This document shows, piece by piece, positions 48,427-57,605 of a stretch of 64,000 nt of DNA. The notes under the pieces were generated by a model. The model searched no databases, was not told the origin of the DNA, and saw only the letters and a list, made by a program, of their open reading frames with translations. Position 1 is the first letter of the stretch. The number at the start of each line of letters is the position of its first letter. The position numbers and the translations under genes are program-made. The stretch comes from Dechloromonas hortensis (GTDB lineage Bacteria; Pseudomonadota; Gammaproteobacteria; Burkholderiales; Rhodocyclaceae): the NCBI RefSeq assembly GCF_009469765.1, contig NZ_SSSQ01000001.1, positions 1-64,000 of the forward strand. The letters are read 5' to 3'.

Positions 48427-50646
48427 TCAGACCACCTCGACCAGACGCCGGACCATGCCCGCGATGCCATCGACCTCGATCAATTCGCCATCCCTCAGTT
48501 GGTCGACGATACCGGGCAGATTGACCACTGCCGGCAAGGCGAATTCGCGGGCGACGATGGCGCCGTGCGACAGGTAACCGCCGGTTTCGACGACCAGGCC
48601 GCCGGCCTTGAGGAACAGCGGCGTCCAGCCGGGATCGGTGGACGGCGCGACGAGAATCTCGCCCGGCTGCAGCGCCAGCCCCTCGGATGGATGGCGCAGC
48701 CGGCGGACCCGGCCACGCGCCACGCCGGTCCCGGTGGCGACGCCACGGAAACCTCCCGCCTCGTCCGGTTTTGCCGGTTTTTCATCGGTCGACCGCAGCA
48801 CCGGCAGCGCCTGGCCAGCCGGCGCCAGTGCCAGCCATTCGCGCGCCTCGGTCGCCTGCCAGCGGGCGAACCGCGCGCTGCGTTCGGCGATGCGGGCACG
48901 CAGCGCGGCGGCGTCGACCTCGGCCAGCGCCGGCAACTGCTCGAGTAGTTGTTCGGGCTCCTCATGCCAGCGCGGACTGCGCAGGTAGGTCTCGTAATGG
49001 CCGCGATGGCCATAGCGGTCGAGAAAGGCGGCGAAGGCCGCGGCGAATTCCGGGTCGTCCTGCGGTCGACCGCCGGTTTTGGCCGATTTTGCCTGGCGGG
49101 CCAGGTCGAGCAAGGCGTACCCCTGCTCGGCCGTCACGCTCGGCTCGCCACCGGCCAGCAGCGCCGCCCCGAGCGCCGCGCTCTCGCCGGGAAAAGCGCG
49201 CTCCAGCGTGTCGAGCAGCAGGCTCAGGCTGCCGCCCCCCGAGCCTTGCAGGAAGAACATGCCGGCAAACTCACGGGCGGGCTTGAGCACGCGCAGTAGC
49301 AAGGCCGTGATCTCCTCATTGCACTCCGGCAGGGGCACATCCCGTAGTTGCCGGGCAATGGCCCGCGCCTGGGCGACTTCCGCATCGCCCCGCCGCCCCA
49401 TCGCCGGCGCCTGGCGCAGGTAACGCAGCGTGTTGGCGATCCGGCCCAGACGTTCGCGCCAGTTCGGCGGCGTGCTCGCGATAACCGGCTGATGGCCGCC
49501 CATCAGGGCATTGAAGCGCTCGGGCAGCAGGCCGATGCCGTCCCAGGCCTCCCACTGCAGGATCGAGGCTTCGAGGTAGAGCCGCCCATCGAACAGTCCG
49601 GCGCGCTGGACGCCGGGCAGCAGCGGGTAGCCGGCCAGTTTCCAGCCCTGTTCGAGCAGATCGTTGCAGCCGCGCCGCGAGAAATTCCAGTCCATCGCCT
49701 GCAGAGGCTCGGGCATGATTTCGCAGGTATTGCCGCGCGTCCAGAGCGCTGGCTGGCCGCGCAGGGCCGGGTAGGTGTAGTGCGGGCGCCGCGTCACCGG
49801 CCGGGCCTGGGTCAGCCAGAATTGCCCACCGTCCCAGACCCATTCGAAATCGTAGAACGGCGCCACGAAATCGCAGGCGACCGCCGCATCGCGCAGCAGT
49901 GCGACCAGGCGCTCCGCCTGCCCGGCGTCGAACACTGCCGCCTGCGCCTTTGCCGGTGGCAATGACTCGCGCACGGTGCCGCCCGCCGCGGCTGGCCGGC
50001 TGATCGTCGCCTTGCTGCCGATCCGCGTTTCGATCAAGCGCCAGGTATCGCTGCTGTCCTCGGCGAAGACATACTCGTCGCCCGCCGCCTCGCCGCCGAC
50101 CAGGCTTTCGCCCAGGCCCCAGTTGGCGTGCACGATGATCCGATCCTCGCGGCCGCTGGCCGGGTCGCAGGTGAAGGCGATGCCCGAGGCCTCTGCCGCC
50201 AGCAGCGGCATGACGACGACGGCCATCGCCACGTCGCCAGCGATGCCCAGCCGCTGCCGGTAGGCCGCCGCGGTCGGCGTATCGAGCGAAGCCCAGACCT
50301 CGGCAATCGCTGCGGTCAACGCCGAAAAATCGCCAATATTCAGACAGGAGCGGTAGATGCCGGCGAACGACGCCGCTGCCGCATCCTCGCCAAGCGCCGA
50401 CGAGCGCGCGGCCAGCGGCTTATCCAGCCAGCCGCGTGCGGTCAGTTCGGCCTGCAACAGCCGCTGCAGTTCGAGCGGCACACCGGCGCCGCGCTGCCGG
50501 CTCCAGGCGGCGGGAATCACGAAAAAGTCGGGCACCGGCAGGCCGTAGCGCAGCAACCGCCCGAGCTGGCGCCCCTTGCCACCGACCACCTGCGGCGGCG
50601 CATCGGCGGCAGCCGTCGCCGGAACCAACCCCATCTCCGGGCTCAT
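48427..50646 (-). CDS. PEP/pyruvate-binding dikinase-like protein (rifampicin-phosphotransferase-like)
   Basis: The 739-residue protein has an N-terminal PPDK/PEP-synthase ATP-grasp domain (about residues 20-290, with GGKGRQLGRLLRYGLPVP, ARSSALGEDAAAASFAG and FDFEWVWDG-like ends). A long middle region of unknown substrate (about 300-620) follows, then a C-terminal swivelling phosphohistidine domain. The catalytic histidine is 694 in GGYLSHGAIVARE. This three-part order is that of rifampicin phosphotransferases and relatives, although it is shorter than the roughly 860-residue resistance enzymes. It lacks the PEP-binding barrel of true PEP synthase. It overlaps the upstream tetR gene by four bases. 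The substrate is unknown; antibiotic inactivation is only one possibility. Confidence 0.75.
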   Translation of the reverse strand: MSPEMGLVPATAAADAPPQVVGGKGRQLGRLLRYGLPVPDFFVIPAAWSRQRGAGVPLELQRLLQAELTARGWLDKPLAARSSALGEDAAAASFAGIYRSCLNIGDFSALTAAIAEVWASLDTPTAAAYRQRLGIAGDVAMAVVVMPLLAAEASGIAFTCDPASGREDRIIVHANWGLGESLVGGEAAGDEYVFAEDSSDTWRLIETRIGSKATISRPAAAGGTVRESLPPAKAQAAVFDAGQAERLVALLRDAAVACDFVAPFYDFEWVWDGGQFWLTQARPVTRRPHYTYPALRGQPALWTRGNTCEIMPEPLQAMDWNFSRRGCNDLLEQGWKLAGYPLLPGVQRAGLFDGRLYLEASILQWEAWDGIGLLPERFNALMGGHQPVIASTPPNWRERLGRIANTLRYLRQAPAMGRRGDAEVAQARAIARQLRDVPLPECNEEITALLLRVLKPAREFAGMFFLQGSGGGSLSLLLDTLERAFPGESAALGAALLAGGEPSVTAEQGYALLDLARQAKSAKTGGRPQDDPEFAAAFAAFLDRYGHRGHYETYLRSPRWHEEPEQLLEQLPALAEVDAAALRARIAERSARFARWQATEAREWLALAPAGQALPVLRSTDEKPAKPDEAGGFRGVATGTGVARGRVRRLRHPSEGLALQPGEILVAPSTDPGWTPLFLKAGGLVVETGGYLSHGAIVAREFALPAVVNLPGIVDQLRDGELIEVDGIAGMVRRLVEVV

Positions 50647-51272
50647 GACCGCCCTCCCATGCCGTTGCAGACCAGATCGAGCATGGTCGCCAGTTCGTCG
50701 GCCAGCGCCAGGCGATCGTCGGTCAGGCAGCGCAGCAGCGTCGCCAGATGAGCAAATTGCAAATGCATCGCCAGCAGCGCGACCGGCAGGTCGGCGCGGA
50801 ATTCGCCGGCCGCCTGGCCCTGGGCGATCAGCTCGCTGAAGATCGCTTCCATGCCGCTGCGCTCGCGCCCTTCGGCCGGCAGCCGGGAATCACTCAGGCG
50901 AAAGCGGGTGTAGGGCAGCAGAAATGCGCGCCGGCTCTCGCACCACGCCGCCTGCAATTCGAGAAAACGGGCCAGCCGCGCTCGCCCCGGCGCCGCCCAG
51001 GCCAGTTCCGGCTGGATGTCCGGCCAGGCGGCGCGCAGTTCGCGATGAAAGACATGGCGCAGCAAGGCTTCCTTGACCGGGAAATGCCGGTACAGCGTGA
51101 CCTTGGAGAGATCGGCCGCCTCGGCGATGCGCTCCATCGTCACCGCCTCGAAGCCCTCGGCCTCGAACAACGCCCAGGCGGTATCGGCAATATGGTCGAG
51201 TTGTTGTTGGCGCTTGCGCTCGCGGCGGCCAGGCGGCTCGTCACCAGTTTGGGGCATGCGATGGATCGGCAT
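50643..51272 (-). CDS. TetR-family transcriptional regulator
   Basis: The 209-residue protein has a TetR helix-turn-helix at about residues 25-70 (IADTAWALFEAEGFEAVTME, then RIAEAADLSKVTLYRHFPVKEALL) and a helical ligand domain. It is the first gene of a two-gene unit with the dikinase-like protein (ATGA overlap). A palindrome 30 bases upstream of its start is a good self-operator. The inducing ligand is unknown. Confidence 0.92.
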   Translation of the reverse strand: MPIHRMPQTGDEPPGRRERKRQQQLDHIADTAWALFEAEGFEAVTMERIAEAADLSKVTLYRHFPVKEALLRHVFHRELRAAWPDIQPELAWAAPGRARLARFLELQAAWCESRRAFLLPYTRFRLSDSRLPAEGRERSGMEAIFSELIAQGQAAGEFRADLPVALLAMHLQFAHLATLLRCLTDDRLALADELATMLDLVCNGMGGRS

Positions 51273-51302
51273 ATTGGCGTCCTCAATAAAATAACTTCGT
51301 TA

Positions 51303-51327
51303 ATTATTGAACGACGTTCATTATTTT
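51303..51327. promoter_or_regulatory. Probable TetR-family operator
   Basis: A perfect TGAACG-A-CGTTCA core (51309-51321) extends into imperfect AT-rich arms, giving 10 of 12 pairable positions on each side of the centre at 51315. It lies between the divergent tetR and glyQ genes, close to tetR. Size and symmetry fit TetR-family operators. Confidence 0.65.
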
Positions 51328-51405
51328 TCAAGCTTTGCGCCACTCTGACCAAGGCCGCTAAAAGCTTGTAAAATTCAAGGTCTTCCGTCTTTTCGAGTGC
51401 GTCCG

Positions 51406-52350
51406 ATGACGACCAGCAACAGTTCCACGAAAAAGCCCACCTTCCAGGAAATCATCCTGCGTCTGCAGCAATACTGGAGCGCCCAAGGCTGCGCCCTGCT
51501 GCAGCCCTACGACATGGAAGTCGGCGCCGGCACCAGCCATACCGCCACCTTCCTGCGCGCCATCGGCCCCGAGCCGTGGAAAGCCGCCTACGTGCAGCCC
51601 TCGCGCCGCCCGAAGGATGGCCGCTACGGCGAGAATCCGAACCGCATGCAGCACTACTACCAGTACCAGGTGGTGCTCAAGCCGGCGCCGGACAATATTC
51701 TCGAGCTGTATCTCGGCTCGCTCGAAGCCCTCGGTTTCGACCTCAAGAAGAACGACGTCCGTTTCGTCGAGGACGACTGGGAAAACCCGACGCTGGGCGC
51801 CTGGGGCCTCGGTTGGGAAGTCTGGATGAACGGCATGGAAGTGACCCAGTTCACCTACTTCCAGCAGGTCGGCGGCATCGACTGCAAGCCGATCACCGGC
51901 GAAATAACCTACGGCATCGAACGCCTGGCGATGTACCTGCAAGGCGTCGAAAACGTCTATGACCTCGTCTGGACCGACGGCCTGACCTACGGCGACGTCT
52001 ATCACCAGAACGAAGTCGAACAATCGACCTACAACTTCGAGCATTCCGACGTCGACTTCCTGTTCCACGCCTTCGGCGCGCACGAGAAGCAGGCGCAGCA
52101 CCTGATGGGCGCCCAACTGGCGCTGCCCGCCTACGAACAGGTGCTGAAGGCGGCGCACACCTTCAACCTGCTCGACGCCCGTGGCGCGATCTCGGTCACC
52201 GAGCGCGCCGCCTACATCGGCCGCATCCGCAACCTGGCCCGTGCCGTGGCGCAAGCCTATCTCGACAGCCGCGCCCGCCTCGGCTTCCCGATGGCACCGA
52301 AGGAATGGGCCGCCGAAGTGCTCGCCCAGATTGAAAAGAAAGTTGCCTGA
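51406..52350 (+). CDS. glyQ: Glycyl-tRNA synthetase alpha subunit
   Basis: The 314-residue class II synthetase subunit carries the catalytic core. Blocks visible include [32 protein letters not shown], here split into its parts, [19 protein letters not shown] and [22 protein letters not shown]. It pairs with GlyS as an alpha2beta2 enzyme. The ATG at 51406 was preferred over a GTG three codons upstream. Confidence 0.97.
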   Translation: MTTSNSSTKKPTFQEIILRLQQYWSAQGCALLQPYDMEVGAGTSHTATFLRAIGPEPWKAAYVQPSRRPKDGRYGENPNRMQHYYQYQVVLKPAPDNILELYLGSLEALGFDLKKNDVRFVEDDWENPTLGAWGLGWEVWMNGMEVTQFTYFQQVGGIDCKPITGEITYGIERLAMYLQGVENVYDLVWTDGLTYGDVYHQNEVEQSTYNFEHSDVDFLFHAFGAHEKQAQHLMGAQLALPAYEQVLKAAHTFNLLDARGAISVTERAAYIGRIRNLARAVAQAYLDSRARLGFPMAPKEWAAEVLAQIEKKVA

Positions 52351-52352
52351 AC

Positions 52353-54488
52353 ATGACCGCCAAGAATCTGCTCGTTGAACTATTCGTCGAGGAACTGCCG
52401 CCGAAGGCGCTGAAGAAACTGGGCGAAGTGTTTGCCCAGACGCTGACCGCCTCGCTGAAAAATGCCGGTCTGGCCGCGTCGACCGCAGCCGTCACCGCCT
52501 ACGCCTCGCCGCGCCGACTGGCCGCTCACGTCACCGAGGTCGCGGCAGTGGCTGCCGACAAGCCGGTCGTCCAGAAGCTGATGCCGGTCGCCGTCGGCCT
52601 CGATGCCGCCGGCAATGCCACACCGGCCCTGCTCAAGAAACTGGCCGCCCTCGGCGCCGATGCCTCCTGCGTACCGAACCTGCGCCGCGAAAATGACGGC
52701 AAGGCCGATGTGCTGTTCTACGAAAGCCTGGCCAAGGGCGCGACGCTGGCCGAAGGCCTGCAGAAGGCGCTGGAAGCTGCACTGGCGGCGCTGCCGATTC
52801 CCAAGGTCATGAGCTACCAGCTTCAGGACGGCTGGAGCAGCGTCAATTTCGTCCGCCCGGCACATGGCCTGGTCGCCCTGCACGGCAGTGACGTCGTGCC
52901 GCTGGCCATCCTCGGCCTGAACTCGGGCCGCGAAACGCACGGCCACCGCTTTGAAGCGACGGTCGATCCGGTCGTCTTCGCCCACGCCGACGAATACGCC
53001 GCCAAGCTGGCGAGCGACGGTGCCGTGATCGCCTCGTTTGCCGAGCGCCGCGCCGAAATCGCCCGCCAGCTCGCAGCCGCAGCGGCCCAGGCCGGCGGCA
53101 AGCCGATCGACGACGACGCGCTGCTCGACGAAGTCACCGCGCTGGTCGAACGGCCGAATGTGCTGGTCGGGCAGTTCGAGGAGGAATTCCTCGCCGTGCC
53201 GCAGGAATGCCTGATTCTGACCATGAAGGCCAACCAGAAGTACTTCCCGCTGCTCGACGCGGCAGGCAAGCTGACCAACAAGTTCCTGGTGGTCAGCAAT
53301 ATCAGCCCGGCCGATGCTTCCGCCGTGATCGGCGGCAACGAGCGCGTCGTCCGTCCGCGTCTGGCCGATGCCAAGTTCTTCTTCGACCAGGATCGCAAGA
53401 AATCGCTGGAATCACGCGTCATCGGCCTTTCCAAGGTCGTCTATCACAACAAGCTGGGCACCCAGGGCGAGCGCACCCAACGTGTTGCAGCAATTGCTCG
53501 CGCCATTGCACATGAGTTACGCGACGTTGAGTTGACCCACAAAGTAGACCAAGCAGCACTGCTTTCGAAAGCAGACCTATTGACTGACATGGTCGGCGAG
53601 TTCCCGGAACTACAAGGCATCATGGGCCGTTACTACGCGCTGCATGATGGCCTTCGCCCGGATGTCGCTAATGCCATCGAAGACCACTACAAGCCGCGCT
53701 TTGCCGGCGACTCATTACCGCGCGACCTAGTTGGTACTGTCGTAGCGCTGGCCGACAAGCTGGAAACGCTGGTCGGCATGTTCGGCATCGGCCAGATCCC
53801 GACCGGCGACCGCGACCCGTTCGCGCTGCGTCGCCATGCGCTGGGCACCATCCGTATGCTGGCCGAAGGCAATCTCGATCTGCCTGTAGATCGATTGATT
53901 CATAGCGCCAGCCAAGCTTTTAACGACTGGATTGCGAGCCATCCCGAAGCAGCCCTTGACTTTGGTTTTCACACCACTCGCACACTGCCCGACTTCATCT
54001 ACGACCGCCTCGCCGGCAGCCTGCGCGAGCAGGGCTACACGGCGCAGGAAGTCGATGCCGTCGTCTCGCAACGGCCACAACGCCTGGGCGACATTCCCAA
54101 GCGCCTGGCCGCCGTGCGCGCCTTCTCGGCGCTGCCCGAAGCCGCTGCGCTGGCTGCCGCCAACAAGCGGGTCGGCAACATTCTGAAGAAGGTCGAAGAC
54201 AGTGTTGACGCCTGGGTCGATGCCGCCCTGCTCAAGGAAGCCGCCGAAGTCGCGCTGCACGCGGCGCTGGTCGAAGTGGTGCCGCAGGCCGATGCCGCCT
54301 TCGATACCGGCGACTATGCCGAGTCGCTGCAGGCGCTGGCCGCGCTGCGCGCCCCGGTCGATGCCTTCTTCGACGGCGTCATGGTCAATGCCGACGACCC
54401 GGCCCTGCGCAGCAACCGTCTGGGCCTGCTCGCCAAGCTGCACGCGGCGATGAACAAGGTCGCCGACATTTCGAAACTGTCGGCATGA
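52353..54488 (+). CDS. glyS: Glycyl-tRNA synthetase beta subunit
   Basis: The 711-residue subunit has the family start LLVELFVEELPPKALKKL. It also has the HD-like core with NQKYFPLLD and RLADAKFFFDQDRK, and a C-terminal tRNA-binding domain. It starts two bases after glyQ. Two internal stretches (about 53478-53745 and 53880-53995) use many A/T-ending codons, unlike the rest of the gene, although the protein sequence stays intact and family-like. Confidence 0.97.
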   Translation: MTAKNLLVELFVEELPPKALKKLGEVFAQTLTASLKNAGLAASTAAVTAYASPRRLAAHVTEVAAVAADKPVVQKLMPVAVGLDAAGNATPALLKKLAALGADASCVPNLRRENDGKADVLFYESLAKGATLAEGLQKALEAALAALPIPKVMSYQLQDGWSSVNFVRPAHGLVALHGSDVVPLAILGLNSGRETHGHRFEATVDPVVFAHADEYAAKLASDGAVIASFAERRAEIARQLAAAAAQAGGKPIDDDALLDEVTALVERPNVLVGQFEEEFLAVPQECLILTMKANQKYFPLLDAAGKLTNKFLVVSNISPADASAVIGGNERVVRPRLADAKFFFDQDRKKSLESRVIGLSKVVYHNKLGTQGERTQRVAAIARAIAHELRDVELTHKVDQAALLSKADLLTDMVGEFPELQGIMGRYYALHDGLRPDVANAIEDHYKPRFAGDSLPRDLVGTVVALADKLETLVGMFGIGQIPTGDRDPFALRRHALGTIRMLAEGNLDLPVDRLIHSASQAFNDWIASHPEAALDFGFHTTRTLPDFIYDRLAGSLREQGYTAQEVDAVVSQRPQRLGDIPKRLAAVRAFSALPEAAALAAANKRVGNILKKVEDSVDAWVDAALLKEAAEVALHAALVEVVPQADAAFDTGDYAESLQALAALRAPVDAFFDGVMVNADDPALRSNRLGLLAKLHAAMNKVADISKLSA

Positions 54489-55030
54489 AGCTCGTCATTC
54501 TCGACCGCGACGGCGTCATCAACTTCGACTCCGCCCAGTTCATCAAGAGCCCAGCCGAGTGGAAGCCGATTCCCGGCAGCCTGGATGCGATTGCCCGCCT
54601 CAACCAGGCCGGCTATCGCGTCGTCGTCGCCACTAACCAGTCCGGCGTTGGGCGCAGCCTGTTCGACATGGATACGTTGAACAGCATCCACGAAAAGATG
54701 CACAAGGCGCTGTTCGCCGTCGGCGGGCGCATCGAGGCCATTTTCTACTGCCCGCATGCGGCCGACTCCGACTGCGAATGCCGCAAGCCGAAACCCGGCA
54801 TGTTCAAGCGTATTTCGGAAACGATGAACACCGACCTCAAGGGCGTGCCGGCGATCGGTGATTCGCTGCGCGACCTGCAGGCCTGCGCCGTGCTTGGCTG
54901 CCAGCCGATCCTGGTGCATACCGGCAAGGGCGAAAAGACCAAGGCCGAAGGCAACCTGCCGGAAGGCACGCTGGAATTCGCCAACCTGGCCGCCGCCGTC
55001 GACTTCATCCTGAACGAAAGCAAGGCATGA
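54485..55030 (+). CDS. gmhB: D-glycero-beta-D-manno-heptose 1,7-bisphosphate 7-phosphatase
   Basis: The 181-residue HAD phosphatase has motif I LDRDGVI (Asp7, Asp9) and motif II TNQSG. The zinc-binding loop runs from YCPHAADSDC to CRKPKPGM, typical of GmhB. It acts in ADP-heptose synthesis for the LPS inner core. It overlaps glyS and plsC by four bases each, an arrangement common in betaproteobacteria. Confidence 0.93.
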   Translation: MKLVILDRDGVINFDSAQFIKSPAEWKPIPGSLDAIARLNQAGYRVVVATNQSGVGRSLFDMDTLNSIHEKMHKALFAVGGRIEAIFYCPHAADSDCECRKPKPGMFKRISETMNTDLKGVPAIGDSLRDLQACAVLGCQPILVHTGKGEKTKAEGNLPEGTLEFANLAAAVDFILNESKA

Positions 55031-55779
55031 CCGTCATCCGCTCGTCGCTGTTCATGGCCTGGGCCATCCTGTGGTCCATCGTCTCGGCGCCGCTGGTCGT
55101 CATCGCCGCGCTGGCATTGCGTGGCCTGTGGGGCTACCGCCTCGGCAAGCTGTGGCGGCTCGGCATCCAGTGGGGCGTCGAAAATCTGCTCGGTATCCGC
55201 CCCAAGGTGATCGGCCTGGAAAACATGCCGAAAGAGCCCTGCGTCATTCTCGCCAAGCACCAGTCGGCCTGGGAAACGATGACCCTGCAGGACTATGTGC
55301 CGAACGGCGCCTACTGCGTCTTCGTGCTCAAGAAGGAGCTGCTCAAGGTGCCGCTGATTGGCTGGGGCCTGGCCGCCATGAAGATGATCTCGATCGACCG
55401 CGCCGCCGGCAAGGACGCGCTCGACCAGGTCGTCACCCAGGGCCGCGAGCGCCTGAAGCAGGGCTTCTACGTCATCCTCTTCCCGGAAGGGACGCGCGTT
55501 GCGCCCGGCCAGACCAAACGCTACAAGCCGGGCGGCGCCTATCTCGCCACCCACGTCGGCTGCAAGGTCGTGCCGATCGCCCACGATGCCGGCGAACTGT
55601 GGCCGCGCCAGGCTTTCCTGAAAAAACCGGGGACCATCACGGTCAGTATCGGCCCGGCTTTCGACGCCACCGGAATGAGCGAAGCCGAGGTCAATCGTCA
55701 GGCCGAAGCCTGGATTGAAGCCGAGATGCGCCGGATCTCGCCGCATCGTTACCGCGATGCCGCCCGCAGCAACGCCTGA
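55027..55779 (+). CDS. plsC: 1-acyl-sn-glycerol-3-phosphate acyltransferase
   Basis: The 250-residue membrane-associated enzyme makes phosphatidic acid from lysophosphatidic acid. An N-terminal hydrophobic segment precedes the catalytic block KHQSAWET, where the usual Asp of HX4D is Glu. The glycerol-phosphate motif LFPEGTRVAPGQ and the late IAHDAGELWP follow. It overlaps gmhB and the next gene. Confidence 0.92.
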   Translation: MTVIRSSLFMAWAILWSIVSAPLVVIAALALRGLWGYRLGKLWRLGIQWGVENLLGIRPKVIGLENMPKEPCVILAKHQSAWETMTLQDYVPNGAYCVFVLKKELLKVPLIGWGLAAMKMISIDRAAGKDALDQVVTQGRERLKQGFYVILFPEGTRVAPGQTKRYKPGGAYLATHVGCKVVPIAHDAGELWPRQAFLKKPGTITVSIGPAFDATGMSEAEVNRQAEAWIEAEMRRISPHRYRDAARSNA

Positions 55780-56476
55780 GGCCGCCCGCCGCATCGTCCT
55801 CGACGGCCAGCCCGTCGCCTATCAGCTGCGGCGCAGCCAGCGGCGGACCATCGGCCTGACCATCGACCATCGCGGCCTGCGCGTCGGCGCACCGCACCAG
55901 GCCCGCCTCGGCGACATCGAAGGCCTGATCCGCCAGCATGGCCAGTGGGTGCTCGACAAGCTGGCCAACTGGCGCGAACGGCCGCCGCCGGCCACGCTGG
56001 CCGTCGGCGACGGCACCGTGGTTTTTGCCCTCGGCGAGCCGTTGACCGTAGCGATCACCGAAATTGCCCGCAGCCGCTGGCAATTTGCCGGCAACCGGCT
56101 TTATCTGAGCCCGACCGCCTCGGCCAGCGCCAATCAGCTGCTCGAAAAGGCGCTGCGCGAAAAGGCGCGCGCCGTTTTTACCGAGCGCCTCGGCCACTAC
56201 GCCCCCCGGCTCGGCGTCGCCCTACCGCCGTTGCGCCTGTCGTCGGCCCGCACGCGCTGGGGCAGTTGCAGCCACAGCGGCGGCATCGCCCTCAACTGGC
56301 GGCTGATCTTCATGCCGCTGCCGATCGTCGATTACGTCGTCTGCCACGAACTGGCCCATCTCAAGGAAATGAACCACAGCCCGCGCTTCTGGTCTCTGGT
56401 CGAGCAACTCTGCCCGGAATGGCGCAGCCGGCGCCTCGAACTGCGCCAGCACGCCCGGCAGCTCCCCCAACTCTGA
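55757..56476 (+). CDS. YgjP-like M48-type metallopeptidase (DUF45)
   Basis: The 239-residue protein has an N-terminal domain ([21 protein letters not shown]) and a C-terminal zinc site ([20 protein letters not shown], with HELAH as the HExxH motif). [19 protein letters not shown] is the signature of the YgjP/SprT-like family. Members are presumed cytosolic metalloproteases with unknown substrates. The start lies inside the end of plsC. Confidence 0.9.
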   Translation: MPPAATPEAARRIVLDGQPVAYQLRRSQRRTIGLTIDHRGLRVGAPHQARLGDIEGLIRQHGQWVLDKLANWRERPPPATLAVGDGTVVFALGEPLTVAITEIARSRWQFAGNRLYLSPTASASANQLLEKALREKARAVFTERLGHYAPRLGVALPPLRLSSARTRWGSCSHSGGIALNWRLIFMPLPIVDYVVCHELAHLKEMNHSPRFWSLVEQLCPEWRSRRLELRQHARQLPQL

Positions 56477-56489
56477 ACAGGAAAACAGC

Positions 56490-56873
56490 ATGCGCATTCT
56501 GCACACCATGATCCGCGTCGGCGACCTCGACCGCTCGATCGCCTTCTACACCGAAATCCTCGGCATGCAGCTGATCCGCCGCCAGGACTACCCGGAAGGC
56601 CGCTTCACGCTGGCTTTCGTCGGCTACGGCCCGGAAGACAAGGAGGCGGTGCTCGAACTGACCCACAACTGGGACACGCCGAGCTACGAACTGGGCAACG
56701 GCTACGGCCACATCGCCCTCGCCGTGCCGGATGCCGCGGCAGCCTGCGCCGAGATCAACCAGCGCGGCGGCAAGGTGGTGCGCGAAGCCGGGCCGATGAA
56801 GCACGGCACGACCATCATCGCCTTCGTCGAAGACCCGGACGGCTACAAGATCGAACTGATCCAGCGCGCCTGA
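56490..56873 (+). CDS. gloA: Lactoylglutathione lyase (glyoxalase I)
   Basis: The 127-residue metalloenzyme isomerises the methylglyoxal-glutathione adduct to S-lactoylglutathione. Metal ligands are readable: His5 in RILHTMIRV, the glutamate of AVLELTHNW, the histidine of GYGHIALAV and the glutamate of YKIELIQ. The length fits the short nickel-type GloA. A CAGGAAAACAGC leader gives a plausible ribosome site. Confidence 0.95.
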   Translation: MRILHTMIRVGDLDRSIAFYTEILGMQLIRRQDYPEGRFTLAFVGYGPEDKEAVLELTHNWDTPSYELGNGYGHIALAVPDAAAACAEINQRGGKVVREAGPMKHGTTIIAFVEDPDGYKIELIQRA

Positions 56874-56931
56874 GGCAGATCAAGGCCATTCGCTGCGTCG
56901 CCGCCGATACTGTGCGGCCAAGGAGATCGAC

Positions 56932-57543
56932 ATGGCCTTTCCCGACTACTTTTCCCGTATTCCCACCATCACGCTGCATGACCCGCTGGCCGAAGTGCTC
57001 GGCGCGGCCGAGGGCGGCCTGATCGAATATTCGTTTGCCGATGCCGTCCGCCTGACCGGCCACGCCTGCCCGACCGTCGCCGGTGCCTGGCTGACCGGGG
57101 TCGGCGCCCTGCGCGCCCTCTACGGCGACGAAGTACCGCGGCGCGGCGAGATCGAAGTCTGCCTGCACGAATCGGAAGACAGTGGCGTCGCCGGCGTCAT
57201 CGCCAACGTGCTCGGCCTGCTCACCGGTGCCGCCGGCCCCGGCGGCTTCAAGGGCCTGGGTGGACAGTTCCGGCGCAACCGGCGTCTGCATTTCGCCGAA
57301 GCCGGCCTCGAATACATCCGCCTGCGCCGGATCGACACCGGCCTCAGCGTCGACTGCCAACTCGACCTCTCCGCCGTGCCCGGCGACCCGCGCAGCGGCC
57401 CGCTGCTCGGCGCCATCCTGGCCGGCCAGGCCGGCCCGGCGGAACGCCAGCTGTTTGCCGAACTGTGGCAGGACCGCGTCCGCCGCATCCTGCTCGACGA
57501 CAGCGCCCGCGACCGGCTGCTCAGCTTCACGCTACGCCATTGA
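56932..57543 (+). CDS. FmdE-like domain protein, function unknown
   Basis: The 203-residue protein has a GHACPTVAGAWL segment near residue 44, followed by GVGALRALYGDEVPRRG and a Gly-rich FKGLGGQFRRN block. These resemble the FmdE family (formylmethanofuran dehydrogenase subunit E-related). No other methanofuran or C1-pathway gene is nearby, so the name should not be taken as a function. It has an AAGGAG site before the ATG and stands between gloA and a solute-binding protein gene. Confidence 0.5.
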   Translation: MAFPDYFSRIPTITLHDPLAEVLGAAEGGLIEYSFADAVRLTGHACPTVAGAWLTGVGALRALYGDEVPRRGEIEVCLHESEDSGVAGVIANVLGLLTGAAGPGGFKGLGGQFRRNRRLHFAEAGLEYIRLRRIDTGLSVDCQLDLSAVPGDPRSGPLLGAILAGQAGPAERQLFAELWQDRVRRILLDDSARDRLLSFTLRH

Positions 57544-57605
57544 AGGCGGGCGGGGCCGGGCTGAATCTGATATGCTTAATATTACAAAAGCAATAGAGTT
57601 CAGCC

